Assembly: GCA_903893315.1 (NCBI GenBank)
Contig: CAITLU010000052.1
Location: forward strand, 94,627-158,626
Length of the DNA stretch: 64,000 nucleotides
From: an uncultured bacterium
GTDB lineage: Bacteria; Desulfobacterota; Binatia; UBA1149; CAITLU01
Direction: 5' to 3'
The notes under the pieces: model-generated
What the model saw: only the letters and a program-made list of their open reading frames with translations
What the model was told of the DNA's origin: nothing
Database searches by the model: none
Shown: positions 54,953 to 63,990 of the stretch, piece by piece
How the letters are laid out: each line of letters begins with the position of its first letter
How positions within the stretch are numbered: the stretch's first letter is position 1
Made by a program: the position numbers and the translations under genes

Positions 54953-55714
54953 GTGGATGAGCGCGCACAGAGTGAGCCGGAACTCGCGTCCGTCGGCAGT
55001 CGTTCGCTGCCTGGCGGTGCGACGCTGACGCTGCTGCGTCACGGTCAGAGCGAATGGAACCGTGATCGGCGTTTCGCGGGCTGGGCCGACGTCGATCTTA
55101 GCGGCGTCGGCAGAATCGAAGCCGAGCGCGCCGGCAGCTTGCTGCTCGGCAGCGGCTACACGTTCGATTGCTGCTTCACGTCGGTGTTGCAGCGCGCCGT
55201 GCATACCAGTGAAATCGTCCTGCGTAAGATGGGACTCGAAGACATTCCCGTGCGGCGCGACTGGCGACTGAACGAGCGTCATTACGGCGCGCTGGAGGGG
55301 CTTGGGCTGTGGTCTGCGGTGCGGCGCTACGGCTTGCTGCGGGTGCTGCGTTGCCGCCGGTTTGTCGGCCGTCCGCCGGCACTCGATGCCGGTGATCGCC
55401 GCTTTCCAGGTCACGATACGCGCTATGCTTCACTGTCGCCGCAGGAACTTCCGCGCGGCGAGAGCCTCGCCGACACGCAGGCGCGGATGCTGCCGTACTG
55501 GAGCGGGCAGATCGTCGCGGAACTCAGGCGCGGGCGCAGCGTTCTGGTCGTCTCTCACAAGAACACCTTGCGGGTACTCGTCAAGATGCTCGAAGGACGC
55601 GACGACGCGCGCATGCCGCGAACCCGCATACCCACCGGTGTACCTATCGTGCTGTCTCTCGATGCTGCGCTCGCGATTCGCGATCGCCGCGTTCTGGAAG
55701 GTTTCGGCGACTGA
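54953..55714 (+). CDS. gpmA: Cofactor-dependent phosphoglycerate mutase (GpmA-like)
   Basis: A 253-residue histidine-phosphatase-fold enzyme that interconverts 3- and 2-phosphoglycerate. The phosphorylated His is in LLRHGQSEWN (His30 of this start). NERHYGALEGL, PPALDAGDRRFPGHDTRY and LPRGESLADTQARMLPYW match GpmA. In the second His motif VVSHKNTLRVL, Lys replaces the usual Gly of AHGNSLR, so activity is likely but not assured. GGAG precedes GTG 54953 by 6 bp; GTG 54941 is an alternative. Confidence 0.82.
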   Translation: MDERAQSEPELASVGSRSLPGGATLTLLRHGQSEWNRDRRFAGWADVDLSGVGRIEAERAGSLLLGSGYTFDCCFTSVLQRAVHTSEIVLRKMGLEDIPVRRDWRLNERHYGALEGLGLWSAVRRYGLLRVLRCRRFVGRPPALDAGDRRFPGHDTRYASLSPQELPRGESLADTQARMLPYWSGQIVAELRRGRSVLVVSHKNTLRVLVKMLEGRDDARMPRTRIPTGVPIVLSLDAALAIRDRRVLEGFGD

Positions 55715-55781
55715 CTCGGTGAGGCCGAGGCAGTGATAGGTATTTGGCCTGCATGGCGAGCGACGCTCGGGTCGCAGATCG

Positions 55782-56624
55782 TCAATTCTGCGGCGGTGAC
55801 GGGCCTCGTTGAGGCCGCGCTACCGGGAGTTCTCCGTACTCCACCGAAGGACTGCGCCGCAGAGGCTGTCGGTAGAGCGTCATCAACTCGAGCACTTCGG
55901 CCGGCATCTGCGTGGTGACCTTGAGTCCCATGCGCAGCGCTTCGTCACACGTGATCGGGTAGTCGTGGGTCCAGGTGCCCTGGGTAAGCAGCTTCGAGAG
56001 TTCTCCCGCCGTTTCGGCAGGATATGAATCAGCCAGCACCTCGGTCACCATCGCTTCGAGTTGGCGCATGGCCTTCGCGGCCTGGTCGGCGAGGATCAGC
56101 GTTTCGTCGTCGATCTCGGCGATCGGCTTGTCGCGCAGGACCTTGAGCAGACTCACTGCCGGGTACTTTCCGATCTGAGGGTCGATAGGGCCGAGCACGG
56201 CGTGCTGCGACAGAACGATCTCGTCGGCAGCCAATGCCAACAGGGTTCCGCCCGACATCGCGTAGTGGGGAACGAAGACGGTGACCTTGCCCTTGCGGGC
56301 ATTGATCGCGCGGGCGATCTGATAGGTCGGCAGTACCAGGCCGCCGGGCGTGTGCAGCACCAGGTCGACCGGAATATCCGGTTCAGTCTGATGAAGTGCG
56401 TGGATGATAGCTTCGGAATCGTCTACGTCGATGTAGCGCATCACCGGGAAGCCGAGCACGCTCATCGTCTCCTGGCGGTGGACCAGCAGGATGAGGCGCG
56501 ATCCGCGTTGTGCCTCGATGCGGGCGATGAGCCTGCGCCGTTGCACCTCGAGGATGCGCTTGCGCAAGACCGGCTGGAGCGCGGCGAGCAGGAAGAAGAA
56601 CCACATGAAATCGAAGCCGCTCAT
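55782..56624 (-). CDS. SDH/ClpP-like membrane serine protease
   Basis: A 280-residue protein of the serine dehydrogenase proteinase / SppA-like ClpP superfamily. A single N-terminal membrane helix (FDFMWFFFLLAALQPVL) is followed by a crotonase-like protease core. HTPGGLVLPTYQIARAI and the nucleophile Ser in HYAMSGGTLLALAADEIV are clear, and LGPIDPQIG follows. It is probably anchored to the inner membrane. ATG 56624 is chosen over a start 111 codons upstream. It is divergent from the MscK-like channel with a 79-bp gap. Confidence 0.85.
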   Translation of the reverse strand: MSGFDFMWFFFLLAALQPVLRKRILEVQRRRLIARIEAQRGSRLILLVHRQETMSVLGFPVMRYIDVDDSEAIIHALHQTEPDIPVDLVLHTPGGLVLPTYQIARAINARKGKVTVFVPHYAMSGGTLLALAADEIVLSQHAVLGPIDPQIGKYPAVSLLKVLRDKPIAEIDDETLILADQAAKAMRQLEAMVTEVLADSYPAETAGELSKLLTQGTWTHDYPITCDEALRMGLKVTTQMPAEVLELMTLYRQPLRRSPSVEYGELPVARPQRGPSPPQN

Positions 56625-56703
56625 GCACTCGCTCAATAGCCTAGGGGGGCCGCGGGCGGCAACTGTCGTGTGGTTCCATGCCTGGGCACTTGCAGGGGGA
56701 CGC

Positions 56704-59700
56704 ATGTGCCGGATACTGAGGCCCATGCGCGATCTACGGTTTTCTTGCGTCGCTGTCGTTGTGGCCGTGGCGGTGATTTCGGCCTCGACGGGCGGCGCAG
56801 CGATTGCCGCCGAGCCTCTAGCCGACGTCCCGCAGAAGGTTACTGCGGGTCTCGAGTTGACCATCGATTCCCTCGAGGCCCGGATAAAGAAGGTCGAAGC
56901 GTCGCAGATCGACTCGGATTCGCGAGCCCAGGCGGTTGCCCAATACGAAGCCGCCATCGAACAACTTCACCGTGCCTCCGAATGGCAGGCCCGCACCGAG
57001 GCGCTGCGCCGTTTGCAGCGCGAAGCGCCTGCCATCCTCGATTCGGCCCGCAGGGAGTTGGACAATCTGGCCAGGCAGCCTCCCCTCGAGGTCGGCGACG
57101 ACTTGTCCATCGCCGATCTCGAACTCGATCTCTCCGAGGCGGAGGCGGCGTTGGGGGTGGTCCGCAAGGCGCTTGCCGATGTCGACTCGGAGCAGAAGCT
57201 GCTTTCGGAGCGCCGTCTGGCGGTACCGACCGAACTCGCGCAGGCCGGCGGATACAATCTGCTCGGCGACGTCGAACTTCCGCCCTTGCCCACCGGTTCC
57301 GTCGAGACGCTGGTAGCTCAACAGGCGCGCCGCCGTGCCGACGAACGGGTGGTGTCACGTCAGGCCGAAGCCCTGGAACTGGAACTCGCGACCTACGAGG
57401 TGCACCGCGAGGTGCTTGCTGCTCGTCGCGATCTGTACAAGCGGCAGGAGGAAGTGCGCAGCGCCACGGTCGGCGCTATACAGAAGACGATCAGCGATCG
57501 TCGCGCCAAGGAGGCGCAAGATGCGCTCGAAGAGGCTCGCTCGGTCCAGGCCGTGCTTGCTCGCGCCCATCCTGTCCTCGGCCGTCTTGGCGAAGAGAGT
57601 GCCAAGCTGGCGGCAGAGCGCTCCGGTCCGGACGGTCTGGCCAACAAGATACAACGCAACTCCGAAGCGCTGGCCGACGTCATCAAGCTGACTTCCGAAC
57701 TCACCGACCGCGCGCGCAACGTGCGGCAGAAAGCGGAAGCCGCCGGTTTCAGCGATGCCGTCGGTCTGATCCTGCGCAAGGAGAGGGCCGAGTTGCCGGA
57801 TGTCGATGCGGTGAGCAGCCGCATTCTTGCGCGCCGCAGCGCGATCGCCGAGTCGCAGTTCGCGTTGCTGACGCTGGAAGATCTGCGCGAAGGACTTCCG
57901 GCGCTCGAAACCCAGGTGGACAACATCCTGGCTGAGCAGGAAAAGACGCGAGGTAAGCTGGAAAGGGTTCATCTGGAGGCTTCTGCCCGTGAGGTCCTGA
58001 AGACCAGAGGCGACTATCTCGACGACCTCATCCGTGACTACAACAGTTACTTCGGCGTCCTGGTCGACCTCGACGCTCGCGAACGACAACTGGTGGATGT
58101 CGCGTCGGGGTATCGGGCTTTTCTCGACGAACACGTCCTGTGGATTCGCAGCACCTCGTTCCCGCGCTGGCATTCGTTTTCGGACACGGCCCACGCGGCG
58201 GTGTGGCTGTTAGACCCGCACAATGCCGGGCGGACACTTGAACGAATCGTCGCCGTAGGACGTGCCGAGCCGCTGTCGGTAACTCTGGCCGTGGTGATGT
58301 GGGCTGCGCTGCTGCTCTACCGTCCGCGGCTGCGCCGTTTTCACGATCGTATCTGCGAGACTCAAGGAAGCGATTTCCGCGGGCCGATGTTGGCCGCCAT
58401 CGCCGCGCTCGGAGCGATCGCGGCGGCCGCGCTGGTGTGGCCGCTCTTCATCTGGCTGCTGGTGTGGCTGATAGAAGGGGCTCCTTCGGTGATCGACGAA
58501 TACTCGCGGGCGCTGGTGGTCGCGCTCGGTTTCGTCGGCGTTCGTTTCTGGAGCCTCGAATTCCTGCGCAGGCTCGCCGGCCGCAACGGGGTGGCGCGGC
58601 GTTTCTTCAACTGGCCCGAGCGGGCTCTGACGCAGCTCCGTCGTCAGACGGTGGTGGTCGAAGCTGTGGTGCTGCCTGCCTTCGCGGTCTCGGCGCTTTT
58701 TGTCGCGGTGGGCAACGAAGCCTGGTCGGATTCTTTGGGCCGCTTCGTCTTCATCGTCGGCCACGCCGTCTTTATGTTGGCCTGCTATCGTCTGGTCCTT
58801 CCCTCGAGTCCGGTGGCTTCGGGCATTCTGCGCGGCACTTCCGGTGGATTTCACCGCGGCCTGCATCGCGTCCATTGGGTGCCGCTGGTGATCGGCGGTG
58901 CCAATATCGTGCTCGCGCTGATCGGTTACTATTTCAGCGCATACGAGTTGACCATCCGGATCTGGCACACCCTGGGGCTGCTCGGCGTGGTCGTGCTGGT
59001 CAACACGGTGGCGATCAGATGGATAGCCAGCGCTCGGGATAACCTCGCGCAGCGCCAGCTTGCGGAGCGCGGCTTGCCGTCTGCGCAGGCCGGAGAGCCC
59101 GAAGGTGACGGCGAGGGAGAGTTGGATCTGTCTGCGATCGGAATGCAGACGCGGCAACTGGTCAGGATAGTGATCGGTGCCGGCGCGGTCGTCAGTCTCT
59201 TCCTGGTTTGGGTGGACGTGTTCCCGGCTCTCGGGGTTCTCAACCACATCGACCTGTGGACGGTCACCGCTCAGATCGAACAAGCGAGCGGCAGTGGGGA
59301 CGCGGCAACGGTGCGCATGGTGGACACGATCGTGCCGGTCACAGCCGCCAATGTCCTGATCGCCGTCGTCGCCTTGCTCTTGTCGGTGACGGCAAGCCGC
59401 AACCTTCCGGGTTTCATCGAGATGACGTTGCTGCAACGGGCAAGGCTCGATGCGGGTCTGCGCTACGCGATCACTACGGTGTGTCGCTATGCGATCACGG
59501 TGATCGGCGCGGTGGCGGTGTTTCGCAACCTCGGCGTGGCCTGGTCCCATGTGCAGTGGTTGGTGGCCGCGGTCAGCGTCGGTCTCGGGTTCGGACTGCA
59601 GGAAATCTTCGGCAACTTCGTTTCGGGTCTCATCCTGCTTTTCGAGAGGCCGGTACGGGTCGGAGACACGGTGACCCTGGGAGGGGTAAGCGGGACCGTG

Positions 59701-60156
59701 AGCAAGATCCGCATGCGCGCCACCACGATACTGGACTGGGATCGCAAGGAACTGGTGGTTCCCAACAAGGAATTCATCACCGGACAACTCGTCAACTGGT
59801 CACTGTCGGACGCCACCGTTCGACTGGTGATACCGGTGGGCGTGGCCTACGGAAGCGATACGGCGAGGGTGGAGGCGCTGCTTTACGAAATCGCTCGCGG
59901 GATCGAGGGAGTTCTTTCCGACCCGCAGCCGCTGGTGGTGCTCGTGCGTTTCGGTGACAGTTCTCTGGATTTCGAGCTGCGCGTGTTCGTCGACAGCCCC
60001 GATTCGATCGTACACACGCGCCACCGGCTGTTGCTCGCGATCGACGCCGGGCTGCGCGCCGCCGGTATCGAGATCGCGTTTCCTCAACGCGACCTGCACC
60101 TGCGTTCGGTGAGCGGTCCCATTACCGTCACGGCGGGATCGGCGCAGCCGCGTTGA
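56704..60156 (+). CDS. MscK/KefA-like mechanosensitive channel
   Basis: A 1150-residue channel. A signal peptide (FSCVAVVVAVAVISASTGGAAIAA) leads to a long periplasmic coiled-coil region (about residues 30-500), then about eleven membrane helices. The MscS core is at the end: GLGFGLQEIFGNFVSGLILLFERPVRVGD, then the cytoplasmic beta domain (ELVVPNKEFITGQLVNWSLSD). It should open on turgor increase and release ions. ATG 56704 has AGGGGG upstream; ATG 56725 is an alternative. A potassium channel lies downstream. Confidence 0.92.
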   Translation: MCRILRPMRDLRFSCVAVVVAVAVISASTGGAAIAAEPLADVPQKVTAGLELTIDSLEARIKKVEASQIDSDSRAQAVAQYEAAIEQLHRASEWQARTEALRRLQREAPAILDSARRELDNLARQPPLEVGDDLSIADLELDLSEAEAALGVVRKALADVDSEQKLLSERRLAVPTELAQAGGYNLLGDVELPPLPTGSVETLVAQQARRRADERVVSRQAEALELELATYEVHREVLAARRDLYKRQEEVRSATVGAIQKTISDRRAKEAQDALEEARSVQAVLARAHPVLGRLGEESAKLAAERSGPDGLANKIQRNSEALADVIKLTSELTDRARNVRQKAEAAGFSDAVGLILRKERAELPDVDAVSSRILARRSAIAESQFALLTLEDLREGLPALETQVDNILAEQEKTRGKLERVHLEASAREVLKTRGDYLDDLIRDYNSYFGVLVDLDARERQLVDVASGYRAFLDEHVLWIRSTSFPRWHSFSDTAHAAVWLLDPHNAGRTLERIVAVGRAEPLSVTLAVVMWAALLLYRPRLRRFHDRICETQGSDFRGPMLAAIAALGAIAAAALVWPLFIWLLVWLIEGAPSVIDEYSRALVVALGFVGVRFWSLEFLRRLAGRNGVARRFFNWPERALTQLRRQTVVVEAVVLPAFAVSALFVAVGNEAWSDSLGRFVFIVGHAVFMLACYRLVLPSSPVASGILRGTSGGFHRGLHRVHWVPLVIGGANIVLALIGYYFSAYELTIRIWHTLGLLGVVVLVNTVAIRWIASARDNLAQRQLAERGLPSAQAGEPEGDGEGELDLSAIGMQTRQLVRIVIGAGAVVSLFLVWVDVFPALGVLNHIDLWTVTAQIEQASGSGDAATVRMVDTIVPVTAANVLIAVVALLLSVTASRNLPGFIEMTLLQRARLDAGLRYAITTVCRYAITVIGAVAVFRNLGVAWSHVQWLVAAVSVGLGFGLQEIFGNFVSGLILLFERPVRVGDTVTLGGVSGTVSKIRMRATTILDWDRKELVVPNKEFITGQLVNWSLSDATVRLVIPVGVAYGSDTARVEALLYEIARGIEGVLSDPQPLVVLVRFGDSSLDFELRVFVDSPDSIVHTRHRLLLAIDAGLRAAGIEIAFPQRDLHLRSVSGPITVTAGSAQPR

Positions 60157-60297
60157 TGAGCTAGGATGCTTTGCTCGTGAGGCGTTCTGAGAGGTTGAGG
60201 CTTTCGCGGTCGGCGTCGAGGCGCTCGCGGTACATTGCCGGGATGCTTTGGCGAAGCTTCGGTGCTCTACCGCTTGGCGTAGGACCGGTGTGGAAGA

Positions 60298-61314
60298 GTG
60301 GTTGATTATCGCCGTCTGCTGCTGACGATCCTGGCGCTGCTCGCCGTAACGGTGGCCGGTACGGTGGGCTATCGGGTGATCGAGGGCGCTTCTTGGGGTG
60401 ATGCCGCCTTCATGACGGTCATCACCCTTTCCACCGTCGGCTATGGTGAGGTCGTCCCGCTGAGCGCTGCCGGCCGTCTTTTCACGGTGGTGCTGATCGG
60501 AGTCGGCATGACCTTCGTCTTTGCCGCCATCACGGTCTGGGTAAAAGTGATTTTCGAAGGTGAGTTGGAGCACGCCCTGGGGCGTAGGAGGGTGAAGAGA
60601 GTGCTGCTTAATATCTCCGACCACTTCATCATCTGCGGCTACGGTCGTTTCGGCCGCTCGCTGGCGCAGGAACTGGCGCGAAAAGGCGAGCGCTTCGTCG
60701 TCATCGATGCGTCGGCCGCGCTTCCGGCGGACGTCGTCGGGTTCAACGCCGACGCGACCGAAGAACAGACACTCAGGGAAGCCGGAGTGGGCCGCGCGCG
60801 AGCTCTGCTGGCGGCTCTGCCCTCCGATGCAGACAACGTCTACATCACGCTGACCGCCAAGGAACTGAACCCGAAGATTTTCGTAGTGTCGCGTTGTGAG
60901 CAGGAGTCCGGCGAAGGCAGGCTGCGCCGTGCCGGCGCCGACCGCGTGGTCGCGCCGTATTCGATCGGCGGTCATCGCATGGTCGAACTCGCACTCAATC
61001 CGTCTCTGCCGGTGTTCGTGGACGTGGACGATCTCGTCGCCGCCTCGGGGCGCGAGCACATGACGGTAGCGGAAATTGCCGTCGGTGCCGGGTCGGTGCT
61101 TGAGGGAGCGACTCTGGCAAGCGGGGAACTGGTGAGGCAATACGGCGTATTGGCGATCGGGATCATCGGCGCGGATGGCCGCTTACAGGTGGGAGTGCCG
61201 CCGCAGCTTCGTTTGGAAGGCGGTCACGTGCTGGTCGTTTTCGGTACCGAGAGAGCGATCGAGGCGATGGCCAGGGCCAGCCACGCCGAGCCGGTCGCGG
61301 GTGACCGCGCCTGA
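60298..61314 (+). CDS. Two-helix potassium channel with RCK (TrkA-N/C) domains
   Basis: A 338-residue channel of the MthK/Kch type. Two membrane helices frame the selectivity filter TVGYGE at residues 46-51. The cytoplasmic part has a nucleotide-binding TrkA-N fold (FIICGYGRFGRSLAQELARKG) and a TrkA-C end (LRLEGGHVLVVFGTE). Potassium flux gated by ligand such as NAD(H) or calcium is inferred from the family. The start is GTG 60298. It lies 141 bp after MscK, which suggests a joint osmotic-response unit. Confidence 0.92.
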   Translation: MVDYRRLLLTILALLAVTVAGTVGYRVIEGASWGDAAFMTVITLSTVGYGEVVPLSAAGRLFTVVLIGVGMTFVFAAITVWVKVIFEGELEHALGRRRVKRVLLNISDHFIICGYGRFGRSLAQELARKGERFVVIDASAALPADVVGFNADATEEQTLREAGVGRARALLAALPSDADNVYITLTAKELNPKIFVVSRCEQESGEGRLRRAGADRVVAPYSIGGHRMVELALNPSLPVFVDVDDLVAASGREHMTVAEIAVGAGSVLEGATLASGELVRQYGVLAIGIIGADGRLQVGVPPQLRLEGGHVLVVFGTERAIEAMARASHAEPVAGDRA

Positions 61315-61331
61315 ATGGATCTGCGGACAAC

Positions 61332-62144
61332 ATGAGACAGAGTTCCCCGCTGCCCGAAACCTTCAGCTTCTCGCGCGTCACGACGTTCGAGCAGTGCCCG
61401 CGACGTTATCGCTATCGTTACCTTGACGGCGTGCGCGAGGCCTTCCAGTCGGTCGAGGCCTTCATGGGACAGCAGGTGCACGCGACCGTGGAGTGGCTGT
61501 ACAACCAGAGGATGGCCGGTCACGAGCACGCGGTCGAAGCTGCGGTGGGGCGCTACTGCACCGAGTTCGACAAGGCCCACTTCGCCAGCCAACCAGTCGT
61601 GCGCGTCATCCGCGACGACATGGCGGTCGAGCACTATCGCCGCTCGGGTGCCGAGATGCTGGCGGATTTCCACCGGTGTCGGTTCTCGGCCGACAGTCTG
61701 GAAACAGTCGCGATGGAACGCCACTTCGTGCTCGACATGGGCTCGGGCGCGCCATTTCAGGGCTACATCGACCGCCTTGCCCGCGACGGCGCCGGCATCT
61801 TTCACATCATCGACTTCAAGACCGGCGCTCGGGTTCCCGCGCGCTTCGAGGGCAAGGATGCCGATCAGCTCGATGCCTACGCGCTGGCGCTGTTCACGCA
61901 GACCGACGCCGACGAACTGGTTCTGATGCTGGAGTACCTGCGTACGGCCACCGTCCACACCAAGCGCATCCGGCGCAGCCAGATCGAAGACGTGAGGACG
62001 CGGCTGTCGGCGCGCATCGCCGCCGCGCGAGCCGCCACGGCATTTCCACCGATCCCCGGCTCACTGTGTGGCTGGTGCGGATTCAACGACCTGTGCGAGG
62101 CGTATCCGATGCGACGTGTCGCCGCGGCCCGACGGCGGGACTGA
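61332..62144 (+). CDS. PD-(D/E)XK nuclease with Fe-S cysteine cluster (Cas4/AddB-like)
   Basis: A 270-residue RecB-type nuclease. SFSRVTTFEQCPRRYRYRY holds the first Cys (Cys22). The catalytic triad is QGYIDRL, IIDFKTG (Asp and Lys) and QLDAYALAL. Three Cys at 246, 249 and 255 (CGWCGFNDLC) with Cys22 should bind a [4Fe-4S] cluster as in Cas4 and AddB. No CRISPR array or addA/recB gene is in the window, so a DNA-repair role is only inferred. It begins 17 bp after the channel gene. Confidence 0.85.
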   Translation: MRQSSPLPETFSFSRVTTFEQCPRRYRYRYLDGVREAFQSVEAFMGQQVHATVEWLYNQRMAGHEHAVEAAVGRYCTEFDKAHFASQPVVRVIRDDMAVEHYRRSGAEMLADFHRCRFSADSLETVAMERHFVLDMGSGAPFQGYIDRLARDGAGIFHIIDFKTGARVPARFEGKDADQLDAYALALFTQTDADELVLMLEYLRTATVHTKRIRRSQIEDVRTRLSARIAAARAATAFPPIPGSLCGWCGFNDLCEAYPMRRVAAARRRD

Positions 62145-62201
62145 AAGGCGTCTGGATCCGGCGGCCTGCGGCCGATAGGTAAGGCGGAGCCGAGGGCGTC
62201 T

Positions 62202-63080
62202 ATGTTTGAAAGAGTTTCACTTGGTGGAGATGGACTTACGGTGCTGGTCGGCACCAGGAACGGCAAGTACCCGAGCGGCAACTCGGTACTCGTCGAAGAC
62301 GACCTGACCTTGCTGGTCGATCCATCGGTCAACGTGGTAGCGGCCGGAGTCGACGCACTCGGCTGCGGAGTCGGGGTGGTCGTCAACAGCCACGCCCACG
62401 AAGACCACTTCGCCGGCAACTTCCTGTTCCCCGATGTCCCGCTGCTTCTCCACGAGGCCGACGCGCCGGCGATGGGTTCGCTCGATGTCCTGCAGGCCTC
62501 ATACGGAAGCGATTGGGCCAAGATCATGGTCGAGCAGTTCAATTACCGGCCTCGCGGCGATGTCAGGACTGTCACGGACGGAGAGGTTCTAGACCTTGGC
62601 CGTCACCGCGTGCATTTCCTGCACATGCCCGGCCACACCGCCGGTCACATGTGTCTGCGTTTCGAGCCCGAAGGAGTGGTTTTCACCGGCGATCTCGACC
62701 TGACCCGCTTCGGGCCATATTACGGTGACGCCAATGCCAGCCTCGACGACACGATCGCGTCGCTGGCGCGTCTGCGTGAGCTTCAGGACGTGAGCGCCTT
62801 CGTCAGCTTCCACGAAGCTGGCATCGTTCGCGAGGACCTGCGCGGTGCGGTCGACCGCTACACTGCGGTCCTTGGCGAGCGCGACCGCGCGTTGCTGGAA
62901 TTCTGCCGCGAGCCGCGCTCGCTCGTGGAGATCGCCGACCGCTGCATCGTCTACCGCAAGCGTTATGAGTCGATTCCGTGGCAGGCAACAGTCGAAGCCG
63001 TGATGATGGGGCGACACGCCGATAGGTTGGTGCGTCTGGGCGCGATGCGAAACGAGGGGGAGGGCTTCGTCGCGATCTAG
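62202..63080 (+). CDS. MBL-fold metallo-hydrolase
   Basis: A 292-residue metallo-beta-lactamase-fold enzyme. The HxHxDH metal motif is at residues 64-69 (SHAHEDHF). HMPGHTAGHM supplies the next His, and TGDLDLTRFGPYYGD the bridging Asp. The extra C-terminal domain (DRCIVYRKRYESIPW) resembles the LACTB2/glyoxalase-II-like group. The substrate is unknown. It starts at ATG 62202, 57 bp after the nuclease on the same strand. Confidence 0.87.
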   Translation: MFERVSLGGDGLTVLVGTRNGKYPSGNSVLVEDDLTLLVDPSVNVVAAGVDALGCGVGVVVNSHAHEDHFAGNFLFPDVPLLLHEADAPAMGSLDVLQASYGSDWAKIMVEQFNYRPRGDVRTVTDGEVLDLGRHRVHFLHMPGHTAGHMCLRFEPEGVVFTGDLDLTRFGPYYGDANASLDDTIASLARLRELQDVSAFVSFHEAGIVREDLRGAVDRYTAVLGERDRALLEFCREPRSLVEIADRCIVYRKRYESIPWQATVEAVMMGRHADRLVRLGAMRNEGEGFVAI

Positions 63081-63158
63081 CGGTTCGACGAAGAACCAGC
63101 TTCTGTCGCCGGGTACCGATCTTCGCGGTTCGATCTCGGGCCGGGGTTTTCTGACTGA

Positions 63159-63593
63159 CTAGGCGGGCAGGTCATCGTTTTCGTCGTCGCTGTCCGCATC
63201 GGCCAGGCGGATCAGCGTCTCGGCGGGATCCCAATACGACATCACCGCTTGGATCTTGCCGGCGTCGTCGAGTTCGAAGACGCTGATTCCGGAAAAGGCG
63301 ACGCGTCGTGTGGATCCTTTGGCGCTCGCTTCGCCCATCCACTTCACCGCTGCTCCACTGCCGGCGAAGAAGATCTCGCACGCTTCAATCGACAGCTGTT
63401 CGAACGGAGCGCTGAAAATCTTCCATGCTTCTTCGAAGCAGGCCTTACCTTCGAGAGGTATTGCGCCAACCGGTTCGTGCAGCACGGCGTCTTCGCAAAA
63501 CAGTTCAAGCCAGCGTGCGCGATCTCGCGAACTGATTGTTTCGAAGTACGTGGTGATGGCGGTTTCAATTCTGGGGTCTGGCACAGCGCGCAT
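63159..63593 (-). CDS. NTF2-like / SnoaL-like protein
   Basis: A 144-residue cone-fold protein (IETAITTYFETISSRDRARWLELFCEDAVLHEP, then FSGISVFELDDAGKIQAVMSYWDP). The fold serves as ketosteroid isomerase, a small ligand binder or a subunit in polyketide pathways. The active-site residues are not diagnostic, so no reaction is given. The C-terminal tail is very acidic (DADSDDENDD). It stands alone and converges on the MBL gene. Confidence 0.82.
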   Translation of the reverse strand: MRAVPDPRIETAITTYFETISSRDRARWLELFCEDAVLHEPVGAIPLEGKACFEEAWKIFSAPFEQLSIEACEIFFAGSGAAVKWMGEASAKGSTRRVAFSGISVFELDDAGKIQAVMSYWDPAETLIRLADADSDDENDDLPA

Positions 63594-63962
63594 GCCCCCT
63601 GCTGCCGGACGCCTTCGGCAAAGGCAATGCGGATGGTGTCGGATCTCTCGCGGGAGCGGACTCCAACGTCGTGATTTTGCAGTGGTTTCGCGCGCCCCCC
63701 CACGTCTGGCTCGGGACTTCTGAGGGGTTTTGGGAGCATCGACGATTCCCCTTGGAACTCAAGGCCTTGCAGGGAGCCATCGCGCGGCAGGCCGGATTGA
63801 CCGCGGCGGACAGGGTGTCATCGGGGGCACCAAGTCCCGCAAAATGGCCGCGTTGCGGGGCCTCTTGGTGAAACCTTAAGGTTGTCTATTGGCTGGGAGG
63901 TCTGTCGGCGGCAGTCTTGACCGCGCGCCTACTGCCTCCTTCGGCGCAACCGGGCGCCTTAA
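63594..63962. other. Non-coding stretch at the right end
   Basis: A 369-bp interval after the start of the NTF2-like gene. The largest frame in it (a 66-codon frame at 63671-63871) has no family match and does not look protein-like in composition, so I leave it uncalled. A strong hairpin follows. Confidence 0.4.
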
Positions 63963-63990
63963 CGGGTGGGGCCCGGCAGGGCCCCACCCG
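63963..63990. terminator. Perfect 12-bp stem-loop
   Basis: CGGGTGGGGCCC at 63963-63974 and its exact complement at 63979-63990 enclose a GGCA loop. It is the strongest hairpin in the window. No U-run is present on either side. It probably ends a transcript entering from the right, beyond the window, or is a REP-like element. Confidence 0.55.

Noticed and set aside
58210..59787. A 525-codon open frame on the minus strand
   Set aside because: It is antisense to the MscK-like channel and rich in His, Arg and Gln.
61332..62144. CRISPR-Cas system suggested by the Cas4-like nuclease
   Set aside because: No repeat array or other cas gene is in the window.
63671..63871. A 66-codon frame on the plus strand
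   Set aside because: No family match, no ribosome site and poor composition; left as non-coding.
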